A stretch of 33,083 bases of DNA from an uncultured Clostridia bacterium (GCA_946491735.1 CAMLYK010000007.1:1-33083), one strand, 5' to 3'. Counted from the first letter of the stretch, positions 18,886 to 28,501 are shown. Translations and numbers: made by a program. Notes: generated from the sequence alone by a model not told the origin.

Positions 18886-20034
18886 TTATTTTTCCAAATC
18901 TATGATTTCAATATTGTTGATAATTAAATTAATTAGATTATTTAAATCAATCTTCTTTTCTTCGAATTCGGCATCTTTAATTTTAGGTTTTATTATTGGA
19001 TTTCTTGGCAAAAAGACAGTACAACAGTCTTCATAAGGCAGAATACTCGTTTCATATGTGTCAATATCTTTAGCAATTTTTATAATTTCTTCTTTGTTAA
19101 AACTAATTAATGGACGCAATACAGGATATTTTGCCACTGCATTGGTGCTTGTCAAACTTTCAATAGTTTGGCTTGCCACTTGGCCAAGGCTTTCTCCTGT
19201 GATAATTGTTTTATATTTATACTGTTCACATAAAATGTTTGCGACTCTAATCATAGAACGCCTCAATAAATTGATGGCATATTCACTTTTGCAGTTGACA
19301 TGAAATTCTTCCTGCAATTTTGTCATGCTACAAATATACATATATTTTGACCCAATATATGGCTGAATCTTTTTTGCTAACGTTATAACTTTTTCTTTAG
19401 CTTGTGGGCTTGTGTAAGGAAAGCTATCAAAATGTAATATATCTTGTCTCAAACCTCTTTTTGCCATACAAAAAGCAGCAACTGGACTATCTATTCCCCC
19501 ACTCAACAGCAACAATCCATTACGTTTCTCATCTAATGGAAGACCTGAATATGTATAAATTATATCATAAAATATGAAGGTAAAACCATTTTCTCGTATA
19601 TCTACATGAATTGTTAGTTTCGGATTATGAATATCTACTTTTGCATTTTTGTTGTTATTTAAAATAATTTCTCCTAAATCTGCTTCAAATTCATTTGATT
19701 TTACAGGGAAAGTTTTGTCTGCACGATTGACATCGCATTTGAACGAGGTATTGATGTCTAATGATGAAATGTATTTTGTTATACTTTCTATATCGTTTTT
19801 AATTTCTATTGCTTTGGATATAGAGTGTATTCCAAATACGCACTTTAATTTTGAGATTATCTCGTTTTCATCTTCGTAGTTACGAATTACAAATCGATTT
19901 TGAATTGTTTCGATTTTATATATACAATTTTTTAGCGCAGTTTTAATATTATTCAATAACAATTTTATAAAATATTTTTTATTGCCACCTTTTAAGTGAA
20001 TTTCATTAAATCTGATCAATATTACATTATTCAT
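18886..20034 (-). CDS. thiI: tRNA 4-thiouridine synthase ThiI
   Basis: THUMP domain, PP-loop LLLSGGIDSPVAAF, TGESLGQVASQT; overlaps upstream cysteine desulfurase by 4 nt. Confidence 0.94.
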   Translation of the reverse strand: MNNVILIRFNEIHLKGGNKKYFIKLLLNNIKTALKNCIYKIETIQNRFVIRNYEDENEIISKLKCVFGIHSISKAIEIKNDIESITKYISSLDINTSFKCDVNRADKTFPVKSNEFEADLGEIILNNNKNAKVDIHNPKLTIHVDIRENGFTFIFYDIIYTYSGLPLDEKRNGLLLLSGGIDSPVAAFCMAKRGLRQDILHFDSFPYTSPQAKEKVITLAKKIQPYIGSKYMYICSMTKLQEEFHVNCKSEYAINLLRRSMIRVANILCEQYKYKTIITGESLGQVASQTIESLTSTNAVAKYPVLRPLISFNKEEIIKIAKDIDTYETSILPYEDCCTVFLPRNPIIKPKIKDAEFEEKKIDLNNLINLIINNIEIIDLEK

Positions 20035-21137
20035 TTGTTCAACCTCTTATTTAATTCAGTAACTGTTTCATTTAAAGCACTTGCTAGCAAAATACAATCT
20101 TTTTCACAAATCTCTGCACCGAAACTAATTCTTATTGCACCATCTAAATATTCATTTGGCACTATGCCCTTTAAAACTCTATTTTGCCCTGCCTTGCTAT
20201 TACATGCGGAGCCTGTCCCAATCAAAAACCCTTTTGATTCAAGCATGTGCTCAATAGTTTCTCCTCGCAATCCCTTGAAACACAAAGAAATGATATTGTC
20301 AACACATTTTTTATCAGACACTAGGTAATAATCGACTTTAAAATTATCTAAAATCAAATTTTTCTTTTGAGAATAATCTAAAATTTGTACATTGTTCATT
20401 GCAGTTTTGAACGCTTGTATTGCAGGGAAATTTTCAGTACCAGAACGCAAATTCATTTCCTGTCCGCCACCCAATATGAATGGTTTGAATTTATTTACAT
20501 TAGTTATAAATAATCCGCCTATACCCTTTGGACCATTAATTTTGTGTGCTGAAATGGTGTAAAAATCGACTCCCAACTTTGATAAATCAATTTTTATTTT
20601 TCCTACAGCTTGTACCCCATCAGAGTGAACTAATATGTTCGGATTAATTTCCTTTGCTCGTTTTGTAATATATTCAATATCATTTATAGCGCCCGTTTCA
20701 TTGCTAACATGAATAACTGAAATAAAAGCCACTTCACTATCAATTAAATCGATCAACTTATCAGTGTCAACACTCCCATTTTTATTTAAAGGAACAAAAA
20801 TTATATTATATCCATTTTCTTTTAATTTTTTTGCAGTTTCATATACTGAACTATGTTCTCCACTACTGATTAAATATTTTTTATCTTTACGTGTCACCAT
20901 TGAATTCAATACGGCATTATTGCTTTCGGTAGCAGAACCTGTGAAGATAAAGGTAGATTTTGCTTTTGCATTGAATTTTTTTAAAAAGAAATTTCTAGTT
21001 TCTTCAATATTCTTTTTCACATCAACTGATGGCAAATACAATGAACTTGGATTAAAATAATTATCACTTGCTTCAATATAACTATCAAGTGATTCTTTGC
21101 TTAATTTTGTAGTTGATGCATTGTCAAAATAAAACAT
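20031..21137 (-). CDS. cysteine desulfurase (NifS/IscS-like), paired with thiI
   Basis: MFYFDNASTTKLS, HSDGVQAVGKI, SAHKINGPKGIGGLF (PLP Lys), GTGSACNS. Confidence 0.94.
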   Translation of the reverse strand: MFYFDNASTTKLSKESLDSYIEASDNYFNPSSLYLPSVDVKKNIEETRNFFLKKFNAKAKSTFIFTGSATESNNAVLNSMVTRKDKKYLISSGEHSSVYETAKKLKENGYNIIFVPLNKNGSVDTDKLIDLIDSEVAFISVIHVSNETGAINDIEYITKRAKEINPNILVHSDGVQAVGKIKIDLSKLGVDFYTISAHKINGPKGIGGLFITNVNKFKPFILGGGQEMNLRSGTENFPAIQAFKTAMNNVQILDYSQKKNLILDNFKVDYYLVSDKKCVDNIISLCFKGLRGETIEHMLESKGFLIGTGSACNSKAGQNRVLKGIVPNEYLDGAIRISFGAEICEKDCILLASALNETVTELNKRLNK

Positions 21138-21158
21138 GATTATAGTATATCATGTTTT
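21131..21158. repeat. Inverted repeat spanning the start codon and -10 of the cysteine desulfurase gene
   Basis: aaaacatgat-tatagtat-atcatgtttt, 10-bp perfect arms. Confidence 0.8.
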
Positions 21159-21172
21159 TTATATTTTTACAA
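21144..21172 (-). promoter_or_regulatory. Sigma-A-type promoter of cysteine desulfurase-thiI, placed for a leaderless transcript
   Basis: Minus strand TTGTAA (21172-21167), 17-bp spacer, TATACT (21149-21144), 6 nt to ATG at 21137; no SD. Confidence 0.6.
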
Positions 21173-21185
21173 TATTTTAAATAAA

Positions 21186-21836
21186 TTATGGTACAAGATT
21201 GAGTGTTTTTCCTATAATAGAACCATTCAAATAAACCTCTGGTACTTTTCCAACAATTATGCTTTCTGCTAATAGTACTTGATTAGTTGTGTAAATTTCA
21301 TATGATTTAATGGGCAAAACAATATTTACATGTACATTAATATACAAATACAACGTGTGTTTAGTCATATTTATTCCTGCAGATTCAAATAGGCTTTCAA
21401 AATTGCTACCTACAGCGCCAATAGGTGTAAGTTTAAAATTGATTACTGGTCCACGTCCAATCAAGAACGGAATTCCAGAAAGTGTACCCAAATTGATATT
21501 CAAACCATTATTACCTAGTGATGACATCTCTATTTGTGTCTGTTCTACTATTTTACGTGAGATGCTATTTATCTCGTATTGATTCGCTGTAAATGAAGCA
21601 ATTTCTCCATTTGTCGTATAATTAATGTTTATCAATGAATCGTATGCCAACGTTTGATTTATAACCTTACTGACTGCCCTATTGATAGCCTCTTCTGTCA
21701 ATGCTCGCGTTTCTGCTGATGTATATGTTTTGATAACTGGACTAGCGACGAAAAAATAATAGATCAATATAATAAATATAAAAATTACAATGAAAAATTT
21801 TATGAAAAAAGTTTTTTTTCTTATTAATCTTTTCAT
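21186..21836 (-). CDS. yunB: sporulation protein YunB
   Basis: Single N-terminal TM; SAETRALTEEAINRAVSKVI, GIPFLIGRGPVINFKLTPIGAVGSNFES..AGINMTKHTLYLYI family signature. Confidence 0.92.
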   Translation of the reverse strand: MKRLIRKKTFFIKFFIVIFIFIILIYYFFVASPVIKTYTSAETRALTEEAINRAVSKVINQTLAYDSLININYTTNGEIASFTANQYEINSISRKIVEQTQIEMSSLGNNGLNINLGTLSGIPFLIGRGPVINFKLTPIGAVGSNFESLFESAGINMTKHTLYLYINVHVNIVLPIKSYEIYTTNQVLLAESIIVGKVPEVYLNGSIIGKTLNLVP

Positions 21837-21918
21837 GTTTTATATTTATTAAAATTTTTATATATTAAGTTGATTTCGCCATAATATTACAAAATCTTTT
21901 ATTTATTTTGTAGTGTCG

Positions 21919-22296
21919 TCAGTGTCCTCCGCGTTTTGTTTTGCTACTAAATATGAGTGCAAAAATAAATGAAGCAAATATGGCCATTGCAATTCCTCCA
22001 GCGGATGCAGTCAGCCCTCCTGTAAATATTCCGATTATTCCATCTTCTTTTGCTGCCATGATTGCACCTCGTGCAAGATTTGCTCCAAAACCTATGATTG
22101 GAACGCTTGCTCCAGCCTTAGCAAATTCTTTGAACGGAGCATAAATATTAAACACTTCTAGAATCATTCCAATTATTAAAAACAACACTAAAATTCTAGC
22201 GGTGGTTATCTTTGTACGGATTACCAAGATTTGAGCCAAAAAACATATGAATCCACCTACTAAAAATGATATTACATAATCCCAAATACTAAACAT
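21919..22296 (-). CDS. spoVAE: stage V sporulation protein AE (SpoVAEb-like)
   Basis: FLVGGFICFLAQILV...PIIGFGANLARGAIMAAKEDGIIGIFTGGLTASAGGI. Confidence 0.93.
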   Translation of the reverse strand: MFSIWDYVISFLVGGFICFLAQILVIRTKITTARILVLFLIIGMILEVFNIYAPFKEFAKAGASVPIIGFGANLARGAIMAAKEDGIIGIFTGGLTASAGGIAMAIFASFIFALIFSSKTKRGGH

Positions 22297-22335
22297 CTTT
22301 TATCCTTTTAAATTATTACAATTGTTACCAATTTT

Positions 22336-23385
22336 TTATTTTTTAATAGATTTTTTATTTTTGCTAGTTTTATTTGAAATTTTTTTGTTTTCATCCGCTA
22401 CATACACTAATTCAACAGCGTGTGCAATGCCAGGAATGGTTTCTCCCTGTTGTGAGGTTGTAGTGCTCATTAATGCACCAGTGGACACTAGTAAAACGCG
22501 TTTGAAATCTCCTTTTTTCATTTTGTACAACACATATGAATTTAACACGCTTGCACTACATCCTGCTCCACTTCCTCCCATAAATACACGCTCTGTTTTG
22601 TCATAAATCATGCATCCACAGTCCGAATAATTTTGTCCTAAAATAATGTTTTCGTGTTCCATCAAATCTATTAATAATTCACTTCCAAGTTTTCCCAAGT
22701 CACCGGTTAAAATAATGTCATAATCGTCCACTTTATGTTTTGTATTTTCCAAATGAGTTTTAATCGTGTCACAAGCGGCAGGTGCCATAGCGGCTCCCAT
22801 ATTATTGATATCTGAAATGCCGTAATCAATAACTTTACCAAAAGTTACAGCCTCAATCTTAATTTTGCTTGCAAGATTTGAAACAATACTTGCTCCGCCA
22901 CCAGTAATTGTCCATTGTGCTGTGGGCGGGCGTTGGTTGCCCAATTCTAATGGAAAACGATATTGTCTTTCTGCACTGCTAAAGTGAGTACATGTAGCAG
23001 AAACAATATTATTGGCAATTTTATTATCTACAAATATACTACTAATCGCTAAAGATTCGGTCATATTAGCACAAGCAGAATATAGTCCAATAAATGGCAA
23101 ATTTAATTCACGAGCGGTATATGATGAACTGACAATTTGATTTAATAGATCACCACCAACGAAAAAGTCTATATCACTTATCTTTAATCCTGCTTTATCA
23201 ACTGCATTAATTATGATATCGTACAAAAGCTTACGTTCAGATTTTTCAAATGTTTTTTCCTTTAATGTATCGTCCTGAATTACATAATCAAAATAATCTT
23301 TTAATGGTCCTTTGCCTTCTAACGGTCCGACCATACTGAATCCATCCAAGATATAGACATTGTTTTTTAATTTATACGTTTGCAT
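22336..23385 (-). CDS. spoVAD: stage V sporulation protein AD
   Basis: GPLEGKGPLKDYFDYV, SACANMTESLAI, thiolase-like fold; between spoVAC and spoVAE. Confidence 0.96.
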   Translation of the reverse strand: MQTYKLKNNVYILDGFSMVGPLEGKGPLKDYFDYVIQDDTLKEKTFEKSERKLLYDIIINAVDKAGLKISDIDFFVGGDLLNQIVSSSYTARELNLPFIGLYSACANMTESLAISSIFVDNKIANNIVSATCTHFSSAERQYRFPLELGNQRPPTAQWTITGGGASIVSNLASKIKIEAVTFGKVIDYGISDINNMGAAMAPAACDTIKTHLENTKHKVDDYDIILTGDLGKLGSELLIDLMEHENIILGQNYSDCGCMIYDKTERVFMGGSGAGCSASVLNSYVLYKMKKGDFKRVLLVSTGALMSTTTSQQGETIPGIAHAVELVYVADENKKISNKTSKNKKSIKK

Positions 23386-23404
23386 AATAATCTCCTATAG
23401 CCCA

Positions 23405-23851
23405 TTACAAAAAATATCCTATGAAACCACATATTATTGATCCAACAACACCGCAGACTATTACAGGGCCAGCTATAGTAAACATTTTGACGCAAATTCC
23501 GTAGATAATACCTTCTTTTTTAAACTCAATAGCAGGACTAGATATAGAATTAGAAAAACCGGTTATAGGGATGACCGAACCTGCTCCTCCCCACGCACCT
23601 ATTACGTCATAAACACCAATTCCTGTAAGCAAGCATGTGATAAATATTATGGTCATTAACATACATGTGGTAACTTCACTCTCGCTTAAGTTAGGAAAAA
23701 AATATGTGTACATATCAAAAAATCCCTGACCTATAGCACATATTGTTCCTCCTAAAATAAATGCTTTGATAAGTGATGGCCATGCACGAGTTTTGGGAAC
23801 TTTTGATTCCACATACAAATTGTAATTTATATTTCTTCTATTTTTATCCAT
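23405..23851 (-). CDS. spoVAC: stage V sporulation protein AC
   Basis: KAFILGGTICAIGQGFFDMY, GAWGGAGSVIPITGFSNSISSPAIEFKKEGIIYG; start chosen at Met5 after GGAG SD. Confidence 0.94.
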   Translation of the reverse strand: MDKNRRNINYNLYVESKVPKTRAWPSLIKAFILGGTICAIGQGFFDMYTYFFPNLSESEVTTCMLMTIIFITCLLTGIGVYDVIGAWGGAGSVIPITGFSNSISSPAIEFKKEGIIYGICVKMFTIAGPVIVCGVVGSIICGFIGYFL

Positions 23852-23985
23852 AATAATCTCCAATTAGATTATTAACTAAAAAATGAAATATAAACAGTAT
23901 TGATTTAATAAAAACCATAAAAATTTTCAAAAATTTAAATATTTATATCAAATTTATACATAATAATGGTAGCAAAGGAGTAATT

Positions 23986-25806
23986 ATGAAAAAAATTATA
24001 CCAATTATATCAATAATAAGTGCAGGAGTGATGCTCACAGGATGCAGCAATTCGCCTGCAAAATTATCTTCAAATGAACTACTAGATAACGTCAATACCT
24101 TTCAAAATTGTGTTGAAAATTATACAAAAAATGAAAGTGAATCATTGTCAAAAATTGCATTAGGCAAATATGAATTGACAGTTTCTGCCCCACTTAATGC
24201 CACATTGGTAAATGGAGAGATCTTAGAAGATAAAGATATAGAAAACAAAAATTTGCAAGATACAAAAAATAAAGATAATAGTGAAAAAAATATAAAGGCA
24301 GCATCAGATATTACTAGCGATTCAAATGATAGCAATAAAAAAGAAGACAAATTAATATCAAACAATTCAATTAGTAATCCAGAAGAAGATACAAAAAATA
24401 TAACTGAAAACACAAGGACAATCACACCTATAGAAAATAAAACCATTGAAGGTATGAGCGAAAATAGAGAAATAATAAAACAAAATGTGCAAAGAAAATT
24501 GGCAGAAAATAATAATCAAAACAATACCAATAAAGCTTTGGACACTAATTTAAATTCAAATTCGATTGATAATGCAACTCCGCAAATTTTAAATTCAGAA
24601 AACACTACAGATGATTCCAACGAAGAAATTACTGATCAGAATCAAGAAACTGAAAAAATCTCCACTTTGTATTCTCTATCAGCAGATATAGAAGACTCAT
24701 GTGATGAATTTTGTGAACTAAAGGAAGATATCGTCGATGCAATAATTGAGACACAGAATCTAATATCAAAAGTTCAGTCTAAAGAAATTGAACTGACTGC
24801 TGAGCAACGTATATTCTTATCTGAACAGTCAAATCAATTAAAAAGTCTTGCTCGCAGACTGTCAAATATCACAACTGAATTATCATTAAACTTAACAGAT
24901 TTATCAAGCATGGTCAATGGAACTGACAATTTTGATACACTTTCTTTGAAATATTTAATTGTGTTAGACAATTTGGTCAACGGAAATGAATTGCTAGAGA
25001 ATGGTTTGCAATCTTTGAATATGATAAACAATTTAATCGATACAAAATCTGATCTTGCACCTAATAATAGAGGTAGAATATTATATGGTTTTAAGAGAAA
25101 CAATGAAGAACCAATTATTAAAGATTATATTATCAATGAAGATGGAAATATAGAAGAAAACAATATAGATAACAGCACAGCAAATAATGAAGATAAAATA
25201 GTTGCAGATATGCCCAATGAGGACAATCAAACTATATATCAGAACAAAATCAATACAAACAATACCACTAACAAATCTAATGAAAATAATACAAATGATA
25301 CCAAAAACACTGATACGTATCAAAATAATAGACACAATACAAATATAGATACTTATGGCAATAGATATAGAAATACAGACACATTTTTTAATACAGCATT
25401 ATTAGATAACGAATTTATGTATGGCAGAGGTGGTTATCCGTACGGAAATAATGCTATGTATAATTATAATGGTATAAACAACAATATGAACAATTTAAAC
25501 AATAACGTTGATAATCAAACAAATAATACTACAACTGAAAGTGTAGATAATAATCAAATAACACAAAATACAGAAGAAAAAACAACTATCAATACAGTAA
25601 AAAAACAAAGAAAATTGACTAAGAATATAGATACTTATAAAGATGAAAATACTCCCACTCTAAGTGCAAAGTTAAAAAAATTCAAACAATCTGTATCAAA
25701 TTTCTTTTCGAAACTTTCTTTGCCTAAAAAAGAAGGACAATATAAAAATCCTATTTATAAATACAGCGAAATAAATAATATATCTGATATAGATGACATC
25801 AAATAG
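23986..25806 (+). CDS. Asn-rich low-complexity lipoprotein of unknown function
   Basis: Signal peptide/lipobox MKKIIPIISIISAGVMLTGC; helical central region; Asn/Thr-rich C-terminal region with NIDTY/NTDTY-like repeats; SD aaaggag. Confidence 0.88.
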   Translation: MKKIIPIISIISAGVMLTGCSNSPAKLSSNELLDNVNTFQNCVENYTKNESESLSKIALGKYELTVSAPLNATLVNGEILEDKDIENKNLQDTKNKDNSEKNIKAASDITSDSNDSNKKEDKLISNNSISNPEEDTKNITENTRTITPIENKTIEGMSENREIIKQNVQRKLAENNNQNNTNKALDTNLNSNSIDNATPQILNSENTTDDSNEEITDQNQETEKISTLYSLSADIEDSCDEFCELKEDIVDAIIETQNLISKVQSKEIELTAEQRIFLSEQSNQLKSLARRLSNITTELSLNLTDLSSMVNGTDNFDTLSLKYLIVLDNLVNGNELLENGLQSLNMINNLIDTKSDLAPNNRGRILYGFKRNNEEPIIKDYIINEDGNIEENNIDNSTANNEDKIVADMPNEDNQTIYQNKINTNNTTNKSNENNTNDTKNTDTYQNNRHNTNIDTYGNRYRNTDTFFNTALLDNEFMYGRGGYPYGNNAMYNYNGINNNMNNLNNNVDNQTNNTTTESVDNNQITQNTEEKTTINTVKKQRKLTKNIDTYKDENTPTLSAKLKKFKQSVSNFFSKLSLPKKEGQYKNPIYKYSEINNISDIDDIK

Positions 25807-26524
25807 TTTTTATACTCTCCTTCATATCTTTTAAAACTTTATTTTCAATTCGACTAACTTGAACTTGGCTTACACCAAGTTCCTTTGCTATCTCGCTTTG
25901 AGTTTTGTCAAAATAATAGCGCATTATTATTACTTGTTTTTCGCGAGCAGACAGGTTTTCAATTAAGTCTCTGATAGTTAATTTATCTAAAAAATTATCG
26001 ACATTAAAATTGTCAGATAATTTATCCAAAATTGTAGTGGAGTCTTCGTCTTCACTATATTTTTCATTTAATGATAAAGGAGAAGTGTTGGCTTCCATGG
26101 CAAATACAATATCACTTATTTCCATATGAAATTCTTTAGATATCTGCTCTAACGAGGGGTTTTCACCATGCTGTTTAGTGTATTCATATATGAAGTTTTT
26201 GATAGATATTGCAGTGTGCTTTATGCTTCTTGACACTTTGACGCTTCCATCATCCCTTAAAAATCGCTTGATCTCTCCAGCTATCATTGGAACAGCGTAT
26301 GTTGTGAATTTCACATTAAAATTGGCATCATAATTGTTTATAGCTTTTACAAATCCAAGCGCACCCAATTGATACAAATCATCGTATTCAATTCCTTTAT
26401 TTAAATATCTTTTTACCACACTTTTAATTAAGGGGGAATTTAAAGTAATTAGTTTTTCTTTTGCTAAGTCATTTCCATTTTTTGCTTGATTCAACAAGTC
26501 AAAAGTTTGTTCATTCGTCAGCAT
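25799..26524 (-). CDS. sigF: RNA polymerase sporulation sigma factor SigF
   Basis: Sigma-70 regions 2-4 (GIEYDDLYQLGALGFVKAINNYD; DKTQSEIAKELGVSQVQVSRIENKVL); downstream of spoIIAB. Confidence 0.97.
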   Translation of the reverse strand: MLTNEQTFDLLNQAKNGNDLAKEKLITLNSPLIKSVVKRYLNKGIEYDDLYQLGALGFVKAINNYDANFNVKFTTYAVPMIAGEIKRFLRDDGSVKVSRSIKHTAISIKNFIYEYTKQHGENPSLEQISKEFHMEISDIVFAMEANTSPLSLNEKYSEDEDSTTILDKLSDNFNVDNFLDKLTIRDLIENLSAREKQVIIMRYYFDKTQSEIAKELGVSQVQVSRIENKVLKDMKESIKTI

Positions 26525-26956
26525 CTACATCCCCACTACTGCATTTTCAATCTCTTTTTCCATATTTACGGTCAATCCCTCTTTGTTATTTTTCACCTCC
26601 AATTTGTCCATGAAACTTTCCATAACGGTAAATCCCATTCCACTGCGTTCTTGATCGGGTTTGCTGGTGTAAAAAGGCGTGAGTGCCCTTTCAATATCCT
26701 GTATGCCAATACCGTTATCTGTGATAGATATACTAACTTTATTATCAATAGTAATAATTTTCATATTGACGTAGCCAGATTTATCCGGATATGCGTGTAC
26801 AATAACATTTGTTACGGCTTCATTTACTGCGGTTTTAATATCTTCCAATTCACTTATACTGGGATTTAGTGGCAAAATAAAACTAGCGACAACGTTTCTA
26901 GCGAATGCTTCATTTTCAGCAATCGCTTTAAATTTAATTTCCATACTATTTTTCAT
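26525..26956 (-). CDS. spoIIAB: anti-sigma F factor SpoIIAB
   Basis: GHKL kinase: EAVTNVIVHAYP, DNGIGIQDIERALTPFYTSKPDQERSGMGFTVMESFMD. Confidence 0.97.
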   Translation of the reverse strand: MKNSMEIKFKAIAENEAFARNVVASFILPLNPSISELEDIKTAVNEAVTNVIVHAYPDKSGYVNMKIITIDNKVSISITDNGIGIQDIERALTPFYTSKPDQERSGMGFTVMESFMDKLEVKNNKEGLTVNMEKEIENAVVGM

Positions 26957-26971
26957 TTTTATACCTTCCTT

Positions 26972-27283
26972 TTATATAATTTTTGGCATAATGTCATAAA
27001 GCCCTGACATTTTAAAAATTCTTTCAGCATTCCTACTTGGATTTGTTATAAATATTGGTTTATTGCATTCACGCATTTTTTTATATCTGCCAATCAAAAC
27101 TCCTACTCCAGTACTATCCATAAAGGTCAGTTCGGATAGATCCATCACAATTTGCACAAACCCCTTTTGAGTGTCTAGCAAAGTATCCAAATTTTTTCGT
27201 ACAGTACTTGCTGTATATTCATCAAGTTCCCCTGAAAGCAAAATATATAATGTTTTGTTTACAATTCTAGATTTTATTTGCAT
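26972..27283 (-). CDS. spoIIAA: anti-anti-sigma factor SpoIIAA
   Basis: STAS domain with MDLSELTFMDSTGVGVLIGRYK. Confidence 0.97.
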   Translation of the reverse strand: MQIKSRIVNKTLYILLSGELDEYTASTVRKNLDTLLDTQKGFVQIVMDLSELTFMDSTGVGVLIGRYKKMRECNKPIFITNPSRNAERIFKMSGLYDIMPKII

Positions 27284-27338
27284 AATACGCTCCTTATTAG
27301 CATTTTAACAAAACTAGAATTAAAAAAAATAATAAGTA

Positions 27339-27377
27339 TTGTTGAATTTAATTAGTATTTTGTTGAAGATTGTTGAG
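27339..27377. promoter_or_regulatory. Cluster of three Spo0A-box-like motifs upstream of spoIIA
   Basis: TTGTTGAA (27339-27346), TTGTTGAA (27360-27367), TTGTTGAG (27370-27377), near the 0A box TTGTCGAA; spacing 21 and 10 bp. Confidence 0.55.
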
Positions 27378-27399
27378 TTTGAATTTAATTTTTAAGGTG

Positions 27400-27427
27400 A
27401 AAAAAAAAGCTATTGATATTAGCTTTT
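27400..27427 (-). terminator. Rho-independent terminator of the zinc-ribbon gene
   Basis: Minus strand AAAAGCTA-ATATCAA-TAGCTTTTTTTTT. Confidence 0.8.
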
Positions 27428-27463
27428 ATATATAAAATAATTAATAGGTATTAAAAATGAAAT

Positions 27464-28501
27464 TTATTTAGAAAAATACATAATTAGTAGAATTGCACCT
27501 ACGATAAGTAAGCAAACAAAGAAGACAGTCAAGAATACTCTTAGTTTGTCTTTTGGCAGCTTCCCGACCTTTCCTGTCTGACCATTCATTAAAACCTTGT
27601 ATTGTTTTTCCTTTACTTTGGTATTGACAAAATATACAGGTAACAGACAATAATTATATCTTCGGTCAGTATAAGATGTATCCAAGTCTAATTGCTCAAT
27701 TTTAGTGCAGCCATGTTTATTTAATAATTGGCGTTTGATGTCATCTCTTATAATGTTTTCTGCTGTTTCAACACACGAATTGAACATTTTGTCTTTATAT
27801 TCTAGCATATAACCGTGCATGAAATCTTCTTTGAATTCAACAGCTGATCCATATTCAAAAGGCATTATAGAAGTCAATTCGCTTTGTTCAATATTAGAAT
27901 TCGCCTCCACTGTAATATTTTTGTATGCTTTATCAAAAAAGCCACTGACGTTTTTATATCTTATTCGTGTTTGTGCCTGACCTTTTCTGTCATGATATGT
28001 TTCTGTATAACTAAATACCCCATGATATCTTGATGAAGTGACCATATCAAATACAAAAGTATTTACATATACCCCAGTCACATCGTTTTCTTTTACATTT
28101 TTAAATATTTTTTTATTTGCATAAAACTTTTTATTTACAGTGGTTTTAAATTTTTTCAATGCATCCGCTTTGCCAAATGAAAAAGGTATGATTGAATCAA
28201 TGTAAAGTAAATTTTTAGATTTCGATTTCACTATTGACGTATTGCCACAATATGGACAGGACGTCTGCATTTGAAATTTTGTCAACATCACATTTGCACC
28301 GCAAGATTTGCATTTAAAACTACGCAATGAATTGGCTAATTCATCACTAGAAGGTTCAATTATATGTTCATCAAAAGTTTTCTTGTTAAAATTATAGTTA
28401 TATTGTATAGGAAAAATAGAACCACAATTTTCACAAATGTTCCCTTTATCTTTTGGACTGAAATGCAATTGTCCGCCACAATTTTCACAATTTTTTAACA
28501 T
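27464..28501 (-). CDS. double zinc-ribbon (TFIIB-type-like) protein with C-terminal TM helix
   Basis: CENCGG..CENCGS and CKSCGA..CPYCGN motifs; C-terminal hydrophobic VFLTVFFVCLLIVGAILLIMYF. Confidence 0.85.
   Translation of the reverse strand: MLKNCENCGGQLHFSPKDKGNICENCGSIFPIQYNYNFNKKTFDEHIIEPSSDELANSLRSFKCKSCGANVMLTKFQMQTSCPYCGNTSIVKSKSKNLLYIDSIIPFSFGKADALKKFKTTVNKKFYANKKIFKNVKENDVTGVYVNTFVFDMVTSSRYHGVFSYTETYHDRKGQAQTRIRYKNVSGFFDKAYKNITVEANSNIEQSELTSIMPFEYGSAVEFKEDFMHGYMLEYKDKMFNSCVETAENIIRDDIKRQLLNKHGCTKIEQLDLDTSYTDRRYNYCLLPVYFVNTKVKEKQYKVLMNGQTGKVGKLPKDKLRVFLTVFFVCLLIVGAILLIMYFSK

Noticed and set aside
19996-20328. 110-aa plus-strand ORF opposite cysteine desulfurase/thiI
   Set aside because: Antisense to conserved genes, no family signature.
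24120-25335. Hydrophobic minus-strand ORFs (84-108 aa) opposite the lipoprotein gene
   Set aside because: Expected by-product of Asn/Lys/Glu-rich codons read in antisense; no SD or homology evidence.
25250-25600. Tandem DNA repeat or CRISPR-like array in the lipoprotein gene
   Set aside because: Repetition is Asn-codon low complexity with short peptide motifs, not regularly spaced identical DNA repeats.
26486-26869. 127-aa plus-strand ORF opposite spoIIAB/sigF
   Set aside because: Antisense to conserved sporulation genes; Phe/Ile/His-rich composition typical of spurious reading.
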